DNA of 64,000 nucleotides from Parietaria judaica (Eukaryota > Streptophyta > Magnoliopsida > Rosales > Urticaceae): positions 9,586,001 through 9,650,000 of the forward strand of contig OX940863.1 in assembly GCA_954871525.1 (NCBI GenBank), read 5' to 3'. A program made the position numbers and the translations under genes. This document shows positions 10,540-23,465 of the stretch, piece after piece (the first letter of the stretch is position 1; every line of letters starts with the position of its first letter). A model generated the notes under the pieces. That model did not search any database, was not told the DNA's origin, and saw nothing but the letters and a program-made list of their open reading frames with translations.

Positions 10540-12339
10540 TAAAGCTACAACGACTTGAAGGTAGAATTTGCGTGTCTGAACCGTCTTTTTTTAGCTTTAC
10601 GATGATAAAGATGTAGGAAATTTTCGGGGTCTTTTTTTTTTTTTAATAGTATAAGAGTATATGCTGTTTAGATGGGTTGAACTGTGCTTAGAGGTGTAAC
10701 TACAAGGTGCTTAGACATTAAACTTAACATGCTCTTTATTTCTTTAATCAAAAAGCTTTTTGTGAAAGAAATTCCCGTCAAACATTCAACAACACTCTTT
10801 GTATTTTGATTATAATGCATTTTCTTCTTATCTAAATTATACGATTTAATTTTATTGTAAAGATGAAGCAAATATAATGATAGCCTAAGTGAAAATTTAC
10901 GTTTGGGTTAACTTATCATCCACTAAATTTATTTAAGAAGCTATAAAAATGAATTAGTTATGGTATAATTTTTACGAAAATGATAATATAATTATCAAAA
11001 TTCAAGGAAAATATGAGCATGTCACGTATGTCGAACATTTAAGACTGACTAATGAAGAATAATAATCATATATATACCAATACGTTAAAAAATTAAAACG
11101 TAAAAAATATTAACGATCGAGCTCTGTTAAATACATATGCACGACGCACTAGAAATTGCGGTCTAAAACTTAATCCCGCTTCCGTCTCTGCCCCTTATGA
11201 AGAATATATGTCCTGTAATATTTTCATCATTTTTGTCATTCAACAAAAACTAATGATCTAAATGAATATCGTCAAAACTCAAGTATCTTTTGCCATTAAA
11301 AAAAAGTATATTTTTTTCCCAGAGCCGTGCCTAAAGACCTAAAGAGAAGCAAAGCAAACCCGTACCTATTATAAAAAATAATCTTAAATTTAAGAGTTCC
11401 GAAAAAATTCAATTTAGAGGTCCTAAAATCAATGGTGCATGCTAACCGGTCGCACATGCAGAGATCTTGAGTTAAAATTGGATCAAGTTTTATCTTCGAT
11501 CAATCATGCATGTTCCAAAAATGATTTGAATGATTTAACAACATTGTTTATCGAAAAAGATGTAATCGAGAAAACTCGATATACAAATATAAATAGTACT
11601 TTTACCTCTACAAAACTAGACGCATCGTATTTAAATGAATAGTTATTGATTATATATATATATATTTTATATACTTTTTGCATCAAAATTTAAATTTTGC
11701 AATTTTGAGACAAGGCCTAAAATACTCCATGTGTCAAAGCCCGAAGATCTCAAGCACGGCTTGCTTAATCCATTATAAATTTGGTAAACAATACATGCAT
11801 TTGCATCATCATAACATATAGCTTGTATTCCAAGTAAAAGAAAATGGGTGTGTTTTCTTTGGTAAATAATACGATGTAATTTTAAGTTACAAAAAAGTAA
11901 TACAAAGTATTTCAGGCAGTATGTGGGTGGAAAGTTATTTCACAACTTTTTCAACAAGAAATCATCAAATCCCCGTATCTCCACCCTGCAACACGAAGAT
12001 TCCGATGCGCTGAGACACGAAATCCCATTGCGTTCGTGCGGCGTTACAAAAATAGCCGTCACTGATACTTAAGTGTTACCTAAATACACAATCCGGCGGT
12101 ATAAAAGACTAATTAATTAGCAGAGGGCTCAAATTCTGACAAAACTGGGATGACACTGCTTTCCTCCGGCTTTCCTTCCGTGATGTAAAACACCCTTTAA
12201 AAACATGTGAGAAAACGTCAATATCGCGGTCGTGTTCCGAACTCAAAACACAGAATTACAAAGCAAGAACTGTATATTTGGAAATTGCATACCGCTGAAG
12301 AGAAAAAAAAAATCAAGGAAGTTAGCGACTCGGTTCTTC
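10540..12339. other. Convergent intergenic region, TM9SF to coiled-coil gene
   Basis: Contains the 3' UTR of the TM9SF gene, AT-rich sequence, a probable MITE (11323-11763) and, from about 12.0 kb, the 3' UTR of the minus-strand gene. No additional coding region is supported. Confidence 0.6.
11323..11763. repeat. Possible MITE with GCCGTGC-type ends
   Basis: The left end AGAGCCGTGCCTAAAGA and the reverse complement of the right end AAGCCGTGCTTGAGATC form an imperfect inverted repeat. The internal sequence is AT-rich and non-coding. No convincing target duplication was found, so class and exact ends are unsure. Confidence 0.35.
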
Positions 12340-14271
12340 TCAGCCTGAGCACGATCTCAGTTTCCCATTCTTATGCCTGCAACAAAGCCATTGATGCAAA
12401 CTGAACTCTAAATATCATATAGATGTATACGATAAACGAATCGGCCATTGAAAACTGATGACGAACACGAACCAAAAGGAATCCTTCTTTTCTTGTGCAA
12501 GTAACTCTTCAAACGAAATGTCAGTGTATTCGGTATCTGTGTTTTCCAGCAACTCGCCTGATTTGGCTTTCAACTCCATGCGAGCACCAATTTCAAGCAT
12601 CTGCAACATGAAAGAAACACGAGGTCTCTTTAGATTCGGTGCAAGAAAGAAAGAACTCCAAAAACTCTACACGAAGGACTATATTCACACAATCCATATG
12701 CATATCAGAAAGCGCCATTTTTGTCCAAAACTCTATGGGAGGGACCATTTAACCGATACGTAGCGGAAAAATGTTACCTTCTTGTACGCCGGCGAAAGCT
12801 TAAGCTGTTGTTGGAGCCAATTATACACAAATGCATCCTCCTCCAGCCTCTTTTGCTCCAATTCCAGTTTATATATCTGAAATATCGGGAAAAAACTTAT
12901 CTTCAACAATCCAAAACCATCTCTTAACCATCAAAATTGGAAGTATAGCAACTTTATACCTGTTGACGAAGCCGGTCAAAAGAAGATCTATCGGCCTTGA
13001 ACAATAGCGCCTTCGTTATTGTGAACTTGCGTTGGATTACATCAGCCCTAGCAAGAGATTATAGCTTCAAATTAAAAACTTATAGCACAGTTATTGTTAT
13101 AAGCAACGAGAAACGGTAATAACGTAAAAGACGACGCACAGACAGAAACTAATCAAGCAAGCTGTTATAAACACAATGTACGTACATAAAGAAATATCGA
13201 AATAAAAAGATTAGGTTCTTAAAAATGGCGTATCGGCGTACTTGTGTTTCAACTCGTTTTTCGCCTCCACCAAGCAGTTAGCGAATTGCCCAACCTGCAT
13301 CAACCGTAAACACCGATGATTAAACTTGTTGGAGCTGCAAATCATCTTCAATACGTTAGACCCGCTAATTTAGAAATAGGAAAGTGCTGTAATTATCTAT
13401 TTCCCTTCATTGAATCGTATTTTCTTCCATTCCGGGTATTTTACGTCTAGGGTTGATAAAGAGTGTCCAACTGAGCCTATGTAAGCCGCTCGCCATTAGG
13501 TTAACGGCCACCATTCGGTCTCGCTCCCTAGTCGGAGACCGGAGTTCCGTTTTATCAATAAGAATGCAACATTCCCAAAAGCTTAACCAAACCTATCTAC
13601 CTAATTAAGCACACACTCAGTGAACTGAACTCCATATTCTATTCTCTAAATTGGAGCTTTGAATGCTTCTTTCTTCCATTGATGAACCGAAGAGAAGATC
13701 GGAGTACCTGAGCGAGCGACAGTCCCACGGAATGGTGGGACTTCATGAGCTCGTCGTACTGTTGCTTGATCTTCCTCTGAGTCACGCTGCTCGACGACGT
13801 GAATGGATACAAGCACACCAGCTCCTCCTTTGCCCTAACCCTGAACGACCCATCTTCTTCTTCCTCCTCGCACTGCGGGCTCTTCTTCTTGGCCCGCTTC
13901 TTCTTCCTCTTCCCTTCGATCCCACCCGGTTCCGGGTGACCCGATCCGGCCTCGCTCGCGGCCCGGAGGAGCTTCTCCCAGTCCGGCGAGTCGGAGGGCA
14001 GAGCCTCCGCGAGGGAGCGGGTCAACTGGGCCGAGCCGTCGTCGATGACGCCATCCGGGTCGAGCCGAGTCGGCTCGTGGGTCGTCCGGGTCGGGTCCTG
14101 GGTCTCTCTGTTTCTTCTTCTTCTTCTCTGGGTGAGTGCGAAAGCGAAGAGGAGGAGGAGGAGAGAGAAGAAGAGGAGGAGCGAGAGTGGAAGCATCTGT
14201 TGGGATTGGGTTGGGTTGGGTTTGGCGAAATGGAGCTTGGATAATAGACACCACCGAGGTTCAGCCGCCAT
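12340..14271 (-). CDS. Membrane-anchored coiled-coil protein, unknown function
   Basis: Six exons (14271-13708, 13294-13242, 13047-12960, 12876-12778, 12600-12473, 12376-12340) join in phase to 322 residues. An early segment (about residues 26-48, LPLSLLLFFSLLLLLFAFAL) is a signal anchor followed by a run of arginines. The middle is acidic/basic low complexity with an EEEEED run. From about residue 165 the protein is helical and highly charged, with coiled-coil character, ending in MLEIGARMELKAKSGE, ISFEELLAQEKKDSF and a short basic tail. The last 12-codon exon was chosen because reading through the donor at 12472 gives an unrelated tail before a stop, whereas splicing gives HKNGKLRSCSG. I recognise the C-terminal half as conserved in plants but know no function. 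A second Met at residue 26 could be the real start. Confidence 0.7.
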
Positions 14272-15869
14272 TGAAACGCGTCACTTGCAGAGAGAGACAG
14301 AGAGATTCGTTATGTATCTTATCACCTTACGTTGTGTATGTATCTATCTGTGTATATGTATATGTGTATATATACGTGTCTGTGTGTAAGAGGAAGCAAT
14401 ATACATATATATACATATATATATATATGTATGATTTACAGTTATATATATCTAGAGAGAGAGAGATGTATATTGGTCGGTGAGAAGGTAGTTTTCAGGT
14501 GAAACTAATTATAGTTTTCAGCTCTCACTTCCTTCCCACTCCAATTTCAAATGTTCTTATATTCATTATATTTCTTCGAATTATTTTATGTACGGTATAA
14601 GTACTTAATTAATCTTATATCAATTATGCTGCTGGCAAATGTCAAACAAAAAAATATTTAACGACGATAGTATTCGAAGGCTACAAAATAGTGTCGTCAT
14701 TTATTCTATCTAAGTTGAGTTAACGGTTGTTACGCGTGCAATTTACTAAAAATAGAAGAAAACTATGGCGAAAGTTATAAGTTATTGATTTTCTTATATA
14801 AATGTCTTTATGTAAGTACTTTTGCCACAAAGAATAATAACATAAGTATTTTCATCATTAATTTCATTATTCTTTACCGTGGTAAGGTATAAGCTATATA
14901 GGCACTTATATGGGGCAATGCATAATTGGGGGACTTTCACCACTAAAAATATAACATAAAAACCTATTTACAAAAAGATCAATATCAAGAGTAGTCGTCA
15001 TCGATTCTTATAAAAATATTGAATAGTTAATATTTTTAATTTAATTATAGATGTACATGTGTCCTTCTTGTAACAAATTTTACTAACACATGAGTGAATC
15101 TTATAGTATTACTGTCATTAAAAAATGGAGAATATAGACATATGTATTAGATATTTAAGCTATAAATATTGCTCTATCTCATTTTAATATTGCTCTATGT
15201 GAGAGAGAGAGAGAGAATAGACATATCTATCTAATTTTAATATAATTAGAAGGAAAAAAAAATATTTGTGCGGCCTAAGTATCAATAAAATAGTATTTTT
15301 GAGAAGTATATATGATTTTGATATTCGTTTATCCCCGATTATAGTTAAATTATCAATCTAATATTACAATTTACGTTACTCTTAATTTCCATAATTTAGA
15401 TTGGATACTTAATCAATAATAAATAAATTGCTGAACTATGCCACTTTAAAATATTATTATAAAGAAAATAGTGGCATAAATATATTTAAGTTGTTGAAGT
15501 ACGATTTTGTTGTTTTATTTATATAAAACAACAAATTATCTATTATTGATGTTTTTAAGCGTGGTCAAAGCATCTCGATCTAAGAAGAAAGTCAGCAAAG
15601 GCCTATCCAGATCGAAGGCCCGTCACCAAAATGGGATAATGGTGTGACATCGTGTGTCATTTAATGTTTAGGCAATAACACATAAAAGATGAACCAATCG
15701 TCTAACTTTTAACATTTTAGGTATTTTTCCATTACTCTTAAATTTAAAAATATATTTGTAAGTTTAGATGACTTAGGAGTATTTATGCCGCTATTTTATC
15801 ATTATTTTATTAGTACTTATATGCCGCTGCAGATAATTGAATTTGAAACATGGAGCTGCTCAATGGAAG
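14272..15869. other. Upstream region with microsatellites and AT-rich repeats
   Basis: Just upstream of the coiled-coil gene are TA and GA dinucleotide runs (about 14395-14470). A perfect 12-bp-arm hairpin is at 15507-15534 (TTGTTGTTTTAT and its complement). 15.60-15.84 kb looks like a degraded MITE ending in GCCGC motifs. No gene is visible. Confidence 0.5.
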
Positions 15870-16405
15870 TGGACAAGGGCGGAACCACCTTATTGCAAAG
15901 AGGGGTTGAAACCACTCCATGAATTTATGAAAATGCATTAATATGGCCCAATTTTTGAAAAATTATTCAAATCAACGCCCCCAAAGCAAATGTTCGGCCA
16001 CCCCAAAGCGCACATTTGTGGAACCGACAACTCGAGCTGCACAAACGTGCATCGCGACCAGTCGCGAAACGTGCATAGTCGCCAAAATCGCGAGATTCAC
16101 GGTCGCGACGCGTCGCGAGAATCACGGCGGCGATGCATCGCGATGAATCGCGAGAGAGAGAGAGAGAGAGGCCCTGTTGTGAGAGAGAGAGATCGCGACT
16201 TTTGCCCATATTCGTGATGAATCGCGACTTTTGCCGCAAAATCGCGATTGTTCGCGAACTGAGAAAATAGGTCGCGACGCGTCGTGACTTGATTTGGCGA
16301 TTTTAATGTGCAGCACTACCGAGAACTACAAACGTGTAGTCTAGTGTAGTTTCGACCCATCGAAATTTTTTTGACCCCCTTGTCCTGAAATCCTGGTTCA
16401 GTTCA
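15870..16405. repeat. Degraded TIR-like element with TCGCGA cluster
   Basis: The ends share weak inverted similarity (GGAACCACCTTATTGC on the left; TGAACCAGGATTTCAG as reverse complement of the right), each followed inward by an AGGGG run. Between them TCGCGA occurs 12 times in 16052-16277, with a GA microsatellite at 16150-16190. CpG-rich subterminal repeats of this sort are common in hAT-type elements, but no target duplication was found, so the class is a guess. Confidence 0.4.
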
Positions 16406-17669
16406 TTCATTTATTTCCACTATGAGTATAACCATCAACAACCAGTAAGGATCTTATTTCTCCTCAAATTGAGAGGAAAATTAAATGTCAATTTATGTAG
16501 AAATCAATGTATTATCATTATTATTCTTGAGAACACAAACAAAAGCAGCGATTTTCCTTTTATTTATTGATCAAATTTAGCAAATAAAGCTCTGTTTCGT
16601 ATCACCTTTTTTTTGGGTCCAGTCGCTGAGACAAGAGCCTGACTAATAATATAAAACATTGACATGCAACGCAACAGAGATCGATGCACTAAATGCTAAC
16701 TGAGCAAAATATTAAAATCAAACTATATCTAACCTAAAGGTATCCAAAGTTAGATTTGGATTGAGTCACTAAGATTTTGTATTATCCTAAAACAACGGAT
16801 TATAATATATTGTTTACGTTGGTGACATAAAGTTAACTTCCTCAGAAATTGACCATTTGATTACTATACTTAAAAAGAAATTAAAGAATAGTTTCTGTGT
16901 AAATATAATATCCTTAACTCTAAATTCTAAATTTTATATTTTTCGGAATAAAAATATATTAAGATTTAACATGGGCCGTCAATTGGCTAGTTTTAATTTT
17001 CTTTGGCATAACAAACTCCGAATTGAAAATGAAGAAAAAAAAAATCAACACCAAAAATACCATATTTGAACAAAATTCCGTGTTTGAATTAGTTAGTCGT
17101 CCAAACTTATATTACTTTTTTTTTTTAATTACAAACTGCGATTCGATAATGAAGAAAAAAAAATCCGAATTTCCGGAGACTAAGAACCATGCATAATAAT
17201 ATGATATACTATAATAGTAAATGCAAAATCTTGAAGACTATAATATAATAGAATAGAAGTACATGATAAAATTACAATTTCATGACCAATTTTTCCACGA
17301 GAAGAAGCAATTAAGCAATTGCCTTATAAATAGAAAATACAAGGAAGCCAGAAACTTCCCACTTTCCATACCAAAAAAATAGCACATGGACTCAATCGAT
17401 CTCGTCGCGTTGTGCATCCGATCCACAGTTCCGTTCCCGACACACTCGAAACGTAGCTAGTATGTACACAGAGATAGAACTTCCTTCACAGTTCATCTTT
17501 GACAAATTCTTGAGGATTTTCCGACGGTGTGTTGTATAATCATATGGACAACTTCACCGAGCAGAAAGGCCAATGAATGGTAGCGACGGGTTTACATTTG
17601 TAAATTAAGTAACGTAAAACGAAATGAAAATCACACCGAGAGGTGCTTTGATGCTGATTTTGAGGACGT
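16406..17669. other. AT-rich spacer and 3' UTR of the beta-galactosidase gene
   Basis: No coding region is visible in 16.4-17.35 kb, which is AT-rich with homopolymer A runs. The last ~300 bases before 17670 are probably the 3' UTR of the minus-strand beta-galactosidase. Confidence 0.5.
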
Positions 17670-20600
17670 CTAAGTGCAAACAGCCTCGACGGAGAGTTTC
17701 TTCATGACGTTGGGGCACGGATCGCCTCCGAACATTTCGGGAGCTACCGTAATTGTGCATGAGTTCAGTCCCATGCAAACCTACAGAGCAACAAACATAA
17801 ATTAGTCAACATTAACATAATAATATAGAGTAACTTATAGCCATGCCCGATAACTATCCGTGTTGCGTAGTTTCTCGTCTCAAGGTTTTTAGAACAATTA
17901 CGTCTCACTTGCAAACGAATAATTTCCGCTTAGTTATACTAATAAAATGGACTGTTTTTCGTCAAATTATGAGACGCATGTTGCATGAAAGAACATCAGC
18001 GACGCAGGGGAGTATTTTGTTTGATCTAGGCGGGAAATTATGATTAAACACAGCAAATTCTCAAGACATGCTGAATAATTACTCAATAATCTTCTAACTT
18101 ATTTATCCAAAAACGATAATGACGTGATAAGAGATACGGTAGAATTGTACCCTGTTGAAAGCGTCGTATGAATTGTGCGCATGGCAGCTTCCCTCACGGT
18201 AGTTTCCGCAGGAACCTACCGGCGTTCCGAAGCTAGCGAACTTGATCTTAGAGATCTTCTGTCCAGCGCCGCACGACAAATGGGCTTTGGGCCTCAACGG
18301 CTTGTCCGCTTTGCCCGACTGCTGCATTTGCCAGTTCATGAGCGTCGGCTGCCACTCGTTGATATCTGCACAAACAGTGTCAACGTCTCTTCTAACCAAG
18401 GAGATACCGTTCGGATCACCGCCCCATTCTTCGAACACCACCAACAAATTCCCGGTCGGTTTAAGCCACGATTTAGGAACATGGTACCTAAACATATTAG
18501 CAATGATGACAAGTAAATATGTGACGTATACAAAATATAAAAATAAAAATGCAGAAATTCAAAGGAGATTCAGGTTTTGAACCATCTTTGAGAAGATTCG
18601 CCGCAGTTTATCAGGCACTTCTTCTCCCTGAAAGTTCCGGCATAGTCACAGCTGCTGCAACCACCGCCTGCTTTATACGCCGGCCAGTAACGACCGAGAC
18701 TTTGACCATTAATCCATATCTGACCTTTCCCCATCGTGCCCATGTCCAAAGCCAGCGGTGCGTATCCGAGGGGAGCGTTGAAACTTGTCTAAAGCCATAA
18801 AATAAAAGAAGAAAAAAGACAATGTCTTAGCAGAATAATGTGTAAAGTTCCGTTTTTTTCTGCAGCAAATTCAAAAGTTGAAGCCACTTACTTTGAACCA
18901 TGTCAAAGGCTGCTTCCGGGCAACGAGAGACCCTTGGATCCAATCAACGGAGGAGCTACCGGTAAGTGAATGAAGACTCAAGGCTTCTCCTCGGAGACCA
19001 ACCTGCCGCAGAAAATTACAGCTCGGAATCAGATTAATAAGGAAAAGAAATATTCTCGGTCATGTAAGAGAATTAGGGAGTCAACCTTGTACGACCACTT
19101 CTGCCAGGACAAGTCCCTTCTGCCCTCATCCAGGCCATTCAACGACACTGGGCCGAGAATACCAGCATTCCATGTCTCGAAGTGTGGACCAACATTCTAA
19201 ATTAAATAAAACAACAAACATTTCAGAGGAAAGTAAGGTTGAAACCGGTGTACTGGTTCCAGGTTTTTAGCACTTGGAAAACCCAAACTAGATGTCCGGT
19301 GCTTAAGATGTAGAAACCGAAACCAAAACCGTACTAGTATAGATACAATTTTTTAAAAACTTCAGTAAATATATAAATTTGTCCAAAATATTGACACAAT
19401 GAACAAAAAAATTATATCTCATAGTTTCACTACATCTAAAATATAAACGGGAAACTTCATAAAATGACCTTCAAAACACCACATATTCTTTTATTACACC
19501 TCAAGTTTTCATAATTCTCAAAATAACTTGTTCAAATTTTATTTACCAAAATACCCCTGCAAAATTTACATATCGAGTCCTGAAAAATGACATATTGTGT
19601 CCGGAAAAATGGACAAAATTAAGGGTATTTTGGTACATAAAATTTAAAAAGGTTGTTTTGAGAATTATGAAAACTTGAGGTGTAATAAAAAAATATGCGG
19701 TGTTTTGAAGGTCATTTTATGAAGTTTCCCAATATAAACCCCTTACCAATGTTCAGTGTCAATTAACCACCGATACTGAATAGACCGATTTTTCTTTCCA
19801 AAAAAAAAACTGCTCGGTTTTTGGAGAACGGTTTATGATAAAAAAAAAAGTTTCACGCTACGGACGGGAGGGAACTAACCGGAAGCCCAACGGCAATACT
19901 CAGAAGTGCAATCGTGTTGACACCAGCTCTCAAATTCACACCCTTATGGAATGTCAATTTCGGAAATTCTAAGCTTCCATAAGTAGTGCCTGCCAAATTT
20001 TCAGAAAAAAAGAAAAATAAATTTATAATTTTGCTGATTAAGATGAACAGCTTATCTTATACAGGCCTTGAGCAAGCAATATTTTACATACCCGCTAGTT
20101 GACCGTTGACAAAAACGTGCAAAGCGTGCCCCGCTGAAAAGACCGTTAACGTAGGCCATTTTCCATTTCTCAAATACCCTTCACTAGAGTCGATCTTTAC
20201 ACTGGAGAATCAACGATAATTTAGAATCCCTTACAAAATTATACAATGATAATATTGGAAACTCTGTGGATAGTTACAATACTTACTCTGTCATGTACCA
20301 CAGATAATCCGACGCGTCTCTTGTGGTGTTTATCTGCTCCAACAAACCGGCAACGGTGAATGCAGTTTCGCTATAAGCCGCAGTCTCTTCATTGTATGCC
20401 TGCCAAGAGAATCCTCCGTGAATAGGAACACGGGACATCTTCATCGTCGCACTTTGAGCACCAACCTTCACACGAGACATGTGTCAACTGTCAAAATCAC
20501 AGAATCTATAGTACTGTAAAGAGCGGGATATCTACGAAAACCGTTTCTCACCCTCGCGGTGTTGTAAACCGAGTTCTTGCAATCAGGAAGAATGCTGATA

Positions 20601-23465
20601 GACCAAGGAGGAAGGTTGTAATGCCTGTCCCCGAACGAAACTGTTGCGTATCTATTCGGGTTGTAGTTTGACAGGAACGCAGCACAGCCTCCGGAATTTG
20701 ACTTGAACACATGAGCCTGGACGGTTGTTTCGGTAGGATTGGTCAGCCTTTACTAAAAGTAAAACTTAAAACGAAAAGTGAAAAATCTCTTGGAAAACGG
20801 AAACTCAACCTGTTCGTAGTTTCCGAGTTGCTGTACAACAGGATTAGCCGACACCAAAGCCGGTTCGCACAGTTTGATCGCTCTGTGCAAATCTTTCAGA
20901 TGGCCCCATTTAGGTTGTCTCGCCAATCCTGAATAAAGAAAGGCATATAGAATGAAGAAGGGGTTGAACTGAACAAATAAATAAATAATTCAAATGTAAA
21001 CTAGTTCGAATAATATGTTTTGATTACATTTTACAGATTCAGAAGCTCGTCAATATCGTTTGCACATACCGTATTCATCGAGAGGCGCGTCATAATCGTA
21101 GCTAGTTGCGATAAAAGGACCTCCAGCTGTTCGACCAAAGTTTGTGCCGCCGTGGTACTGTGACGTAAAACAGTTCGTGATTCAAAACGAGCACGTATTT
21201 GAAGTAGTGATTTAAAAAATAAAAATACTCACCATGTAGTAATTGATGAATGACCCTCCCTTCTGGATGAACCTAGCCACTGCAAAGGCCAAATCCTCGG
21301 CCGGTCGGGTCGGAACCGGACCGCCAAACTCAGTGAACCTGCACAGCCAAAACAAAGCAGCAGATTAGTCACCAAACTATACATGTAGCTCTTTCAGCTA
21401 TTAAATTATATCCATATATATTCACTAATTTTTAACTGTTCTACGTCGACATAAGTCAACTCACTGCCACTCTTGATTGGTTAACATAAGGGAAACTAAT
21501 TTGAATATCAAGCATGTCTTTCAGTAAATTAAGTATATTTTTTTAAACAAAAAAGGAAATGTTCTTTTAAATACCCTCTATTTCTAGATTTTCGCAAAAT
21601 TATACCCTCTAATTTTACATTTAACAAAAGTATACCATCGATTTTAATTTTAATTTTTTTTATGAAATGAAATGAATCAAAATGTAGAGAAATAAAGGTT
21701 AGTATTGTCAAGTTACACTTCAAAGGTATATTTTAGCTTTTTTTATATATTTCAAATAGAGGGCATATTTTTACAAAAAAAAAAAATTATAAACCACAAC
21801 ATAGTCAATAAAATTGATGAGAATGAAATAAGCATGAAAATTACCATCCAGTCCAGGCTTCAGTCCACATCTTGGGTTTGTTAGCTTTGTTCGGAGAAAA
21901 ATAGTCGCAATAGAATCCATTGCATGCATTTATCTGTCCATCAATATCACCCAAATATAAGAAAGAAAACACATACGCGAAGAGATATAAATTAAGAAAG
22001 ATACAGATAAAATAATATATATGTAAATAAACAAAGAGAAATGAGTCATAGATGCTACATAAAAAATTAAAAAAAAAAAGATCTTAAAAAACACAGGAGA
22101 ATAAAATATGATGAGAGAGAAAGAATTACATATGAGCATATGCTAAGCGATATATATATTTATATATATATATTCATTTAATTAATACACGGCCAACATG
22201 GGACACAAACAAACACATCACTCGGAAAAACACAACCACCCCACTTATAACTGAGGAGCAGGCCTTAAATGCAACAGCAACAAGTACACAAAACCGGATC
22301 ACAGGCAGAGAAACGGCACTCACTATCGGGTCGGGGGCATCGTCCTGCTTGCACATCACCCACGGGACGCCCGTCCCCAGCCCCAGCGCCATGTGGGCGG
22401 CCCAGTTCGTGTACGCCTTCCCCGGCGCGCCAAGCTCGTACTCCAGCGGCCCATATTCGTTCTCAATCTTATCACAAGACAAAAAGAATCCAACTTCAGA
22501 AACACAGAATATGATCAAATTATCACCATAAACACCGTTTCTAGTCGAAATTCGTACCTGCGATAGGATGATCGGACCGCCCTGAGACGCGTACAGCCTC
22601 TCGGCTTTCATCATGTTCACGATCTTCCTCGTAAATTTCTCCATATGGGCCTGCCATTCATAGTTTAAAACATCAGACTTCATCTCTCAATTTGAAGGGG
22701 AGGGGTAATAAGTTTAAAACTCCATTTCTTCCATACCTTGAAGGGTTTATTGTCTGTTCTAAATCTGATGCCGGGAATGTACTTCAACCACACAGGGAAG
22801 CCTCTGAGAGCAACACATAATTCACCTTAATAAATAAATAAAAAATCATTGAGCTTTAGGGGCATAAAAGGAAAGAAAAGTTACCCAAAGTTCCATTCAG
22901 CACAGACATAAGGGCCAATCCTGAGGTGTAGAGAGAGCCCTGCTTGATGAACCAGCTTCACAAACTTCACCAGATCATAATTCCCCTCAAAGTAGTACTA
23001 CAAACACAACACAACACAAAAACAATAACAAAAATCAGTACAAATTCGTATATATATATATATATAATAGAATATAGAATCTGTAATGCAGAGAAGAACA
23101 AGGCTTTACTTCGCCAGGTGAAGGCTCATGGCCATTCCAGAACACATAAGTCTGAATCACATCAAGACCTCCATCTTTAGCCTTCTGAATAAGATCTGGC
23201 CACATCTGAAAAACAAAACCCAGAAAAAAAATGACAAATATATACATATAAAAAAAAAAACTGGGTATTGAAGCACATTTGGAGAGCTTACCTCGGGAGT
23301 GCTTCTGGGGTAGTGAATGGATCCAGAAATGAGGATTCTTCTGTGGCCATTGATGACGATGGCCTTGGAGTCGTAAGAAACCGAGGCTTGAACAGAGCAA
23401 GCCCAGAAGAGAGCCAGAAGAGGCACTAGCATTGTTAGCTTCTTCTTGGGAGCCATTGCGAGCAT
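17670..23465 (-). CDS. BGAL1: Beta-galactosidase, GH35 with C-terminal SUEL lectin domain
   Basis: Nineteen exons: 23465-23292, 23205-23110, 22997-22885, 22803-22737, 22650-22558, 22467-22324, 21933-21845, 21338-21233, 21157-21070, 20928-20810, 20716-20552, 20465-20287, 20201-20092, 19989-19880, 19196-19086, 19002-18892, 18788-18583, 18487-18151 and 17780-17670. All phases agree, giving 842 residues. The enzyme removes terminal beta-galactose from cell-wall polymers and glycoproteins. A signal peptide ([16 protein letters not shown]) precedes the mature start. IENEYG holds the acid/base Glu (about E185) and WTEAWTG the nucleophile (about E254); YHGGTNFGR follows. Beta-sandwich domains lead to a galactose/rhamnose-binding lectin domain from about residue 755 with paired cysteines and ending [16 protein letters not shown]. 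The start could also be the ATG at 23456. Expected location is the cell wall. The BGAL1/BGAL3 subgroup carries this tail; BGAL1 is the likelier match given the neighbours. Confidence 0.93.
19440..19448. repeat. Target-site duplication, left copy (MITE in BGAL intron)
   Basis: AATATAAAC here is repeated exactly at 19731-19739, on the other side of the inverted-repeat element. Confidence 0.85.
19449..19730. mobile_element. MULE-type MITE, 282 bp, ~80-bp inverted ends
   Basis: The two ends are near-perfect inverted repeats for about 80 bp, beginning GGGAAACTTCATAAAATGAC and ending with its complement; exact 9-bp duplications flank it. Long ends plus a 9-bp duplication indicate a non-autonomous Mutator-type element. 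It lies in the intron between exons 14 and 15 of the beta-galactosidase gene and carries no gene. The whole can fold into a long hairpin if transcribed in the pre-mRNA. Confidence 0.88.
21556..21776. repeat. Probable second MITE in a BGAL intron
   Basis: The left part has AAATACCCTCTATTT and the reverse complement of the right part AAATATGCCCTCTATTT, an imperfect inverted repeat around AT-rich non-coding sequence in the intron between exons 7 and 8. Flanking A/T runs hide any target duplication. Confidence 0.4.

Noticed and set aside
9588..10616. Three overlapping frames on the plus strand
   Set aside because: They lie inside the last TM9SF exon in other frames; the family match of the main frame explains the sequence.
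13663..14389. Long plus-strand frames over the coiled-coil gene's first exon
   Set aside because: They are shadows of the GC-rich minus-strand exon, with no family features and running into microsatellites.
15967..16316. Open frames rich in Arg/Ser
   Set aside because: They result from TCGCGA and GA repeats, not from a gene.
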